Assembly (NCBI RefSeq): GCF_019977195.1
Contig: NZ_AP024643.1
Coordinates: 2,914,001 to 2,978,000, forward strand
Direction of reading: 5' to 3'
DNA length: 64,000 nucleotides
Source: Arthrobacter sp. StoSoilA2
GTDB taxonomy: Bacteria > Actinomycetota > Actinomycetes > Actinomycetales > Micrococcaceae
Shown here: piece after piece, positions 61,532 to 64,000 of the stretch
How positions within the stretch are numbered: the stretch's first letter is position 1
How the letters are laid out: each line of letters starts with the position of its first letter
Position numbers and translations under genes: made by a program
Notes under the pieces: generated by a model
What the model was told of the DNA's origin: nothing
Databases searched by the model: none
Seen by the model: only the letters and a program-made list of their open reading frames with translations

Positions 61532-64000
61532 GTGGCTGCAGGAGAAGAGACCTCACACATCCTCAGCGGGTTGACTGCCCAGCTGCCTGATCGTGATCCG
61601 GAAGAGACCGCGGAGTGGATTGAGTCCCTTGATGCGTTGATCGCGGAGCAGGGCACGGAGCGTGCCCAGTACATTATGCGTTCGTTGTTGCAGCGTGCCG
61701 GTGCCCGGTCGGTGGGTGTGCCGATGGTGACGACCACTGATTATGTGAACACGATCCCGGTGGACCAGGAAGCAGAATTCCCGGGGAACGAGGAGTTCGA
61801 GCGCCGGTACCGTGCGTACATGCGCTGGAACGCCGCGGTCATGGTCCATCGTGCGCAGCGGGCCGATATCGGGGTGGGCGGGCATATTTCCACCTATGCC
61901 GGCGCGGCGACCCTGTACGAGGTCGGGTTCAACCATTTCTTCCGCGGCAAGGACCACCCCTCGGGCGGGGACCAGGTGTTCTTCCAGGGACACGCGTCCC
62001 CGGGCATGTACGCCAGGGCGTTCATGGAAGGCCGGCTCTCGGAGGAGGACCTGGACGGGTTCCGCCAGGAAAAGTCCCGGGAGGGCCATGCCCTGTCCTC
62101 GTACCCGCACCCGCGCCTGATGCCGGACTTCTGGGAATTCCCGACCGTGTCGATGGGTATCGGTCCGATGAACGCGATCTACCAGGCCCAGTCCAACCGG
62201 TACCTGCACAACCGCGGCATCAAGGACACCAGTGATCAGCAGGTCTGGGCGTTCCTGGGCGACGGGGAAATGGACGAGCCCGAATCCCGCGGCCTGCTCC
62301 AGCTCGCGGCGAACGAGAACCTGGACAACCTGAACTTCGTGATCAACTGCAACCTCCAGCGCCTGGACGGCCCCGTCCGCGGCAACGGGAAGATCATGCA
62401 GGAGTTGGAGGCGTTCTTCCGCGGTGCGGGCTGGAACGTGATCAAGGTCGTCTGGGGCCGGGAATGGGACTCGCTGCTGGAAGCGGACCAGGACGGGGCG
62501 TTGGTGAAAATCATGAACGAAACCCCCGATGGTGACTACCAGACCTACAAGGCCGAGTCCGGCGGGTTCGTCCGGGACCACTTCTTCGGCAAGTCCCCGC
62601 AGACCAAGGACCTGGTCGCTGACCTGACCGATGACCAGATCTGGGGCCTCAAACGCGGCGGGCACGATTACCGCAAGGTCTACGCCGCCTATAAGGCAGC
62701 GACCGAATTCAAGGGCAAACCCACCGTGATCCTGGCCAAAACCGTCAAGGGCTACGGCCTGGGCCCGCACTTCGAAGGCCGCAACGCCACCCACCAGATG
62801 AAAAAGCTGACCATGGAAGACCTCAAGGCCTTCCGTGACCACCTGCGCATCCCCATCAGCGATGACCAGCTCGACGCGGACCTCTACCGGCCCCCGTACT
62901 ACCACCCCGGCATGGACGCCCCGGAAATCAAATACCTCATGGAACGCCGGGCAGAACTGGGCGGCTTCGTCCCCGAACGCCGCCGCACCCACACCCCCGT
63001 GACCCTGCCCGAAGCCAAATCCTACGAGGTCGCCAAACGCGGCTCCGGCAAACAACAAGCCGCGACCACCATGGCCTTCGTCCGGCTCCTGAAAGACCTC
63101 ATGCGGGACAAGAACTTCGGTGCCCGGTTCGTGCCCGTCGTCCCGGACGAATCACGCACCTTCGGCATGGACGCGTTCTTCCCGACCGCGAAAATCTACA
63201 ACCCCAAGGGCCAGAACTACCTCTCCGTGGACCGGGACCTCGTCCTGGCCTACAAGGAATCCCCCGCCGGGCAACTGATCCACCCCGGCATCAACGAAGC
63301 CGGCGCCGTCGCAGCGTTCACCGCCGCCGGCACCGCGTACGCCACCCACGGCGAACCCCTGGTCCCGATCTACGTCTTCTACTCCATGTTCGGCTTCCAA
63401 CGCACCGGAGATTCCTTCTGGGCCGCCGCGGACCAAATGACCCGCGGCTTCATCATCGGCGCCACCGCAGGACGAACCACCCTCACCGGCGAAGGACTCC
63501 AACACGCCGACGGGCACTCCCCCCTCCTGGCCTCCACCAACCCCGCCGTGAAAACCTACGACCCCGCCTACGGCTACGAAATCGGCCACATCATCCGCCA
63601 CGGCCTCGAAGAAATGTACGGCGAGGACAGTACAGACCGCACCGGCACCGGCACAGCATCCGACAAAAACGTGATGTACTACCTCACCGTCTACAACGAA
63701 CCCATCACCCAACCCGCCGAACCGGAAAACCTGGACATCAACGGGCTGATCAAGGGCATCTACCGCCTCGCCCCCGCCCCGGAAAACACCACCGGGAACA
63801 CCAACCGGCCCACCGCGAACATCCTCGCCTCCGGCGTGTCCGTACCCTGGGCCCTGGAAGCCGCCCGGATCCTCGCCCAGGACTGGGGCGTCGCCGCCGA
63901 AGTCTGGTCCGTGACATCCTGGAACGAACTCCGACGCGACGGACTCGCCGCCGAAGAACACGCCTTCCTCAACCCCGGCCAACCCGCCCGCACCCCCTTC
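61532..64000 (+). CDS. aceE: Pyruvate dehydrogenase E1 component (homodimeric), partial
   Basis: This thiamine-diphosphate enzyme decarboxylates pyruvate and passes the acetyl group to the E2 lipoyl domain. The visible 823 codons include GDGEMDEPESRGLLQLAANENLDNLNFVINCN (ThDP-binding GDG-N motif), DFWEFPTVSMGIGPMNAIYQ, TFGMDAFFPTAKIYNP and YVFYSMFGFQRTGDSFW. Only the last part of the C-terminal domain is outside the window. The GTG at 61532 follows AAGGAAGG by six bases; an in-frame ATG at 61505 would lack a Shine-Dalgarno. It is divergent from the DUF3052 operon, as in M. tuberculosis. Confidence 0.96.
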   Translation, partial: MAAGEETSHILSGLTAQLPDRDPEETAEWIESLDALIAEQGTERAQYIMRSLLQRAGARSVGVPMVTTTDYVNTIPVDQEAEFPGNEEFERRYRAYMRWNAAVMVHRAQRADIGVGGHISTYAGAATLYEVGFNHFFRGKDHPSGGDQVFFQGHASPGMYARAFMEGRLSEEDLDGFRQEKSREGHALSSYPHPRLMPDFWEFPTVSMGIGPMNAIYQAQSNRYLHNRGIKDTSDQQVWAFLGDGEMDEPESRGLLQLAANENLDNLNFVINCNLQRLDGPVRGNGKIMQELEAFFRGAGWNVIKVVWGREWDSLLEADQDGALVKIMNETPDGDYQTYKAESGGFVRDHFFGKSPQTKDLVADLTDDQIWGLKRGGHDYRKVYAAYKAATEFKGKPTVILAKTVKGYGLGPHFEGRNATHQMKKLTMEDLKAFRDHLRIPISDDQLDADLYRPPYYHPGMDAPEIKYLMERRAELGGFVPERRRTHTPVTLPEAKSYEVAKRGSGKQQAATTMAFVRLLKDLMRDKNFGARFVPVVPDESRTFGMDAFFPTAKIYNPKGQNYLSVDRDLVLAYKESPAGQLIHPGINEAGAVAAFTAAGTAYATHGEPLVPIYVFYSMFGFQRTGDSFWAAADQMTRGFIIGATAGRTTLTGEGLQHADGHSPLLASTNPAVKTYDPAYGYEIGHIIRHGLEEMYGEDSTDRTGTGTASDKNVMYYLTVYNEPITQPAEPENLDINGLIKGIYRLAPAPENTTGNTNRPTANILASGVSVPWALEAARILAQDWGVAAEVWSVTSWNELRRDGLAAEEHAFLNPGQPARTPF

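Noticed and set aside
61553..63982. Two long leftward open frames (501 and 276 residues) opposite aceE
   Set aside because: They run antisense to a clear aceE and come from its strong GC codon bias; no family motif or Shine-Dalgarno fits.
1..64000. CRISPR arrays, prophage, insertion sequences or biosynthetic cluster
   Set aside because: No repeat-spacer series, integrase, transposase or modular synthase was seen anywhere in the window.

Overview
The window looks like chromosomal core DNA of a high-GC actinobacterium, most likely an Arthrobacter/Paenarthrobacter-type member of the Micrococcaceae. Supporting signs are the ileS T-box leader, a clpP1-clpP2-clpX group with a ClgR-like box, mycothiol-type redox proteins, the homodimeric pyruvate dehydrogenase E1 (aceE), a GlbO globin, and blocks that follow the gene order I remember from Mycobacterium tuberculosis (rne-ndk-DUF4233-folC; tig-clpP1-clpP2-clpX with nei/rpiB/pepN/glbO nearby; ahpE-DUF3052-aceE). 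No phage, transposon, CRISPR array, secondary-metabolite cluster or obvious island was seen. The assignment rests on memory of families and was not checked by a search.

Layout. 1-9 kb: the start of rne (cut by the left edge), a VKOR membrane protein, and a T-box-controlled leftward group ileS-folC-DUF4233-ndk. 9-15 kb: an EEP-fold phosphatase/nuclease, an SDR, DUF488, valS, a candidate small RNA and an Fpg-type glycosylase. 15-26 kb: proteostasis (mycothiol oxidoreductase, clpX, clpP2, clpP1, tig), tRNA-Pro and tRNA-Gly, Nei-type glycosylase, rpiB and pepN. 26-36 kb: OsmC, an epimerase, MscS plus truncated globin, TesB, EttA, a lipoprotein, tRNA-Arg, an SSB, a GNAT enzyme, map and AlkD. 36-45 kb: a polyprenol-dependent mannosyltransferase, orn, tRNA-His, def, a secreted HNH nuclease, a long-form GAPDH, RNase P RNA and yaaA. 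45-49 kb: a zinc-ribbon-family protein with a degenerate ribbon, a Nif3-like protein, msrA, cysK-cysE and an SDR. 49-58.5 kb: a sugar-acid region with gnd, a FadR-type regulator, idonate/gluconate dehydrogenases, two hydroxyacid dehydrogenases, an MHS-type transporter and an IclR regulator. 58.5-64 kb: a small unknown protein, tRNA-Val, a sirtuin-peroxiredoxin-DUF3052 operon joined by four-base overlaps, and divergently aceE, cut by the right edge.

The most interesting parts are (a) the 52-58.5 kb IclR region, where promoter segments share a TGAACA-type motif and inverted repeats, suggesting one regulon for an unassigned sugar acid; (b) the many genes whose -10-like hexamer lies 6 or 7 bases before the start codon, implying widespread leaderless transcripts; and (c) several family members lacking textbook residues (zinc-ribbon protein, sirtuin, mycothiol oxidoreductase). 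I found nothing that I would confidently call an entirely new system.
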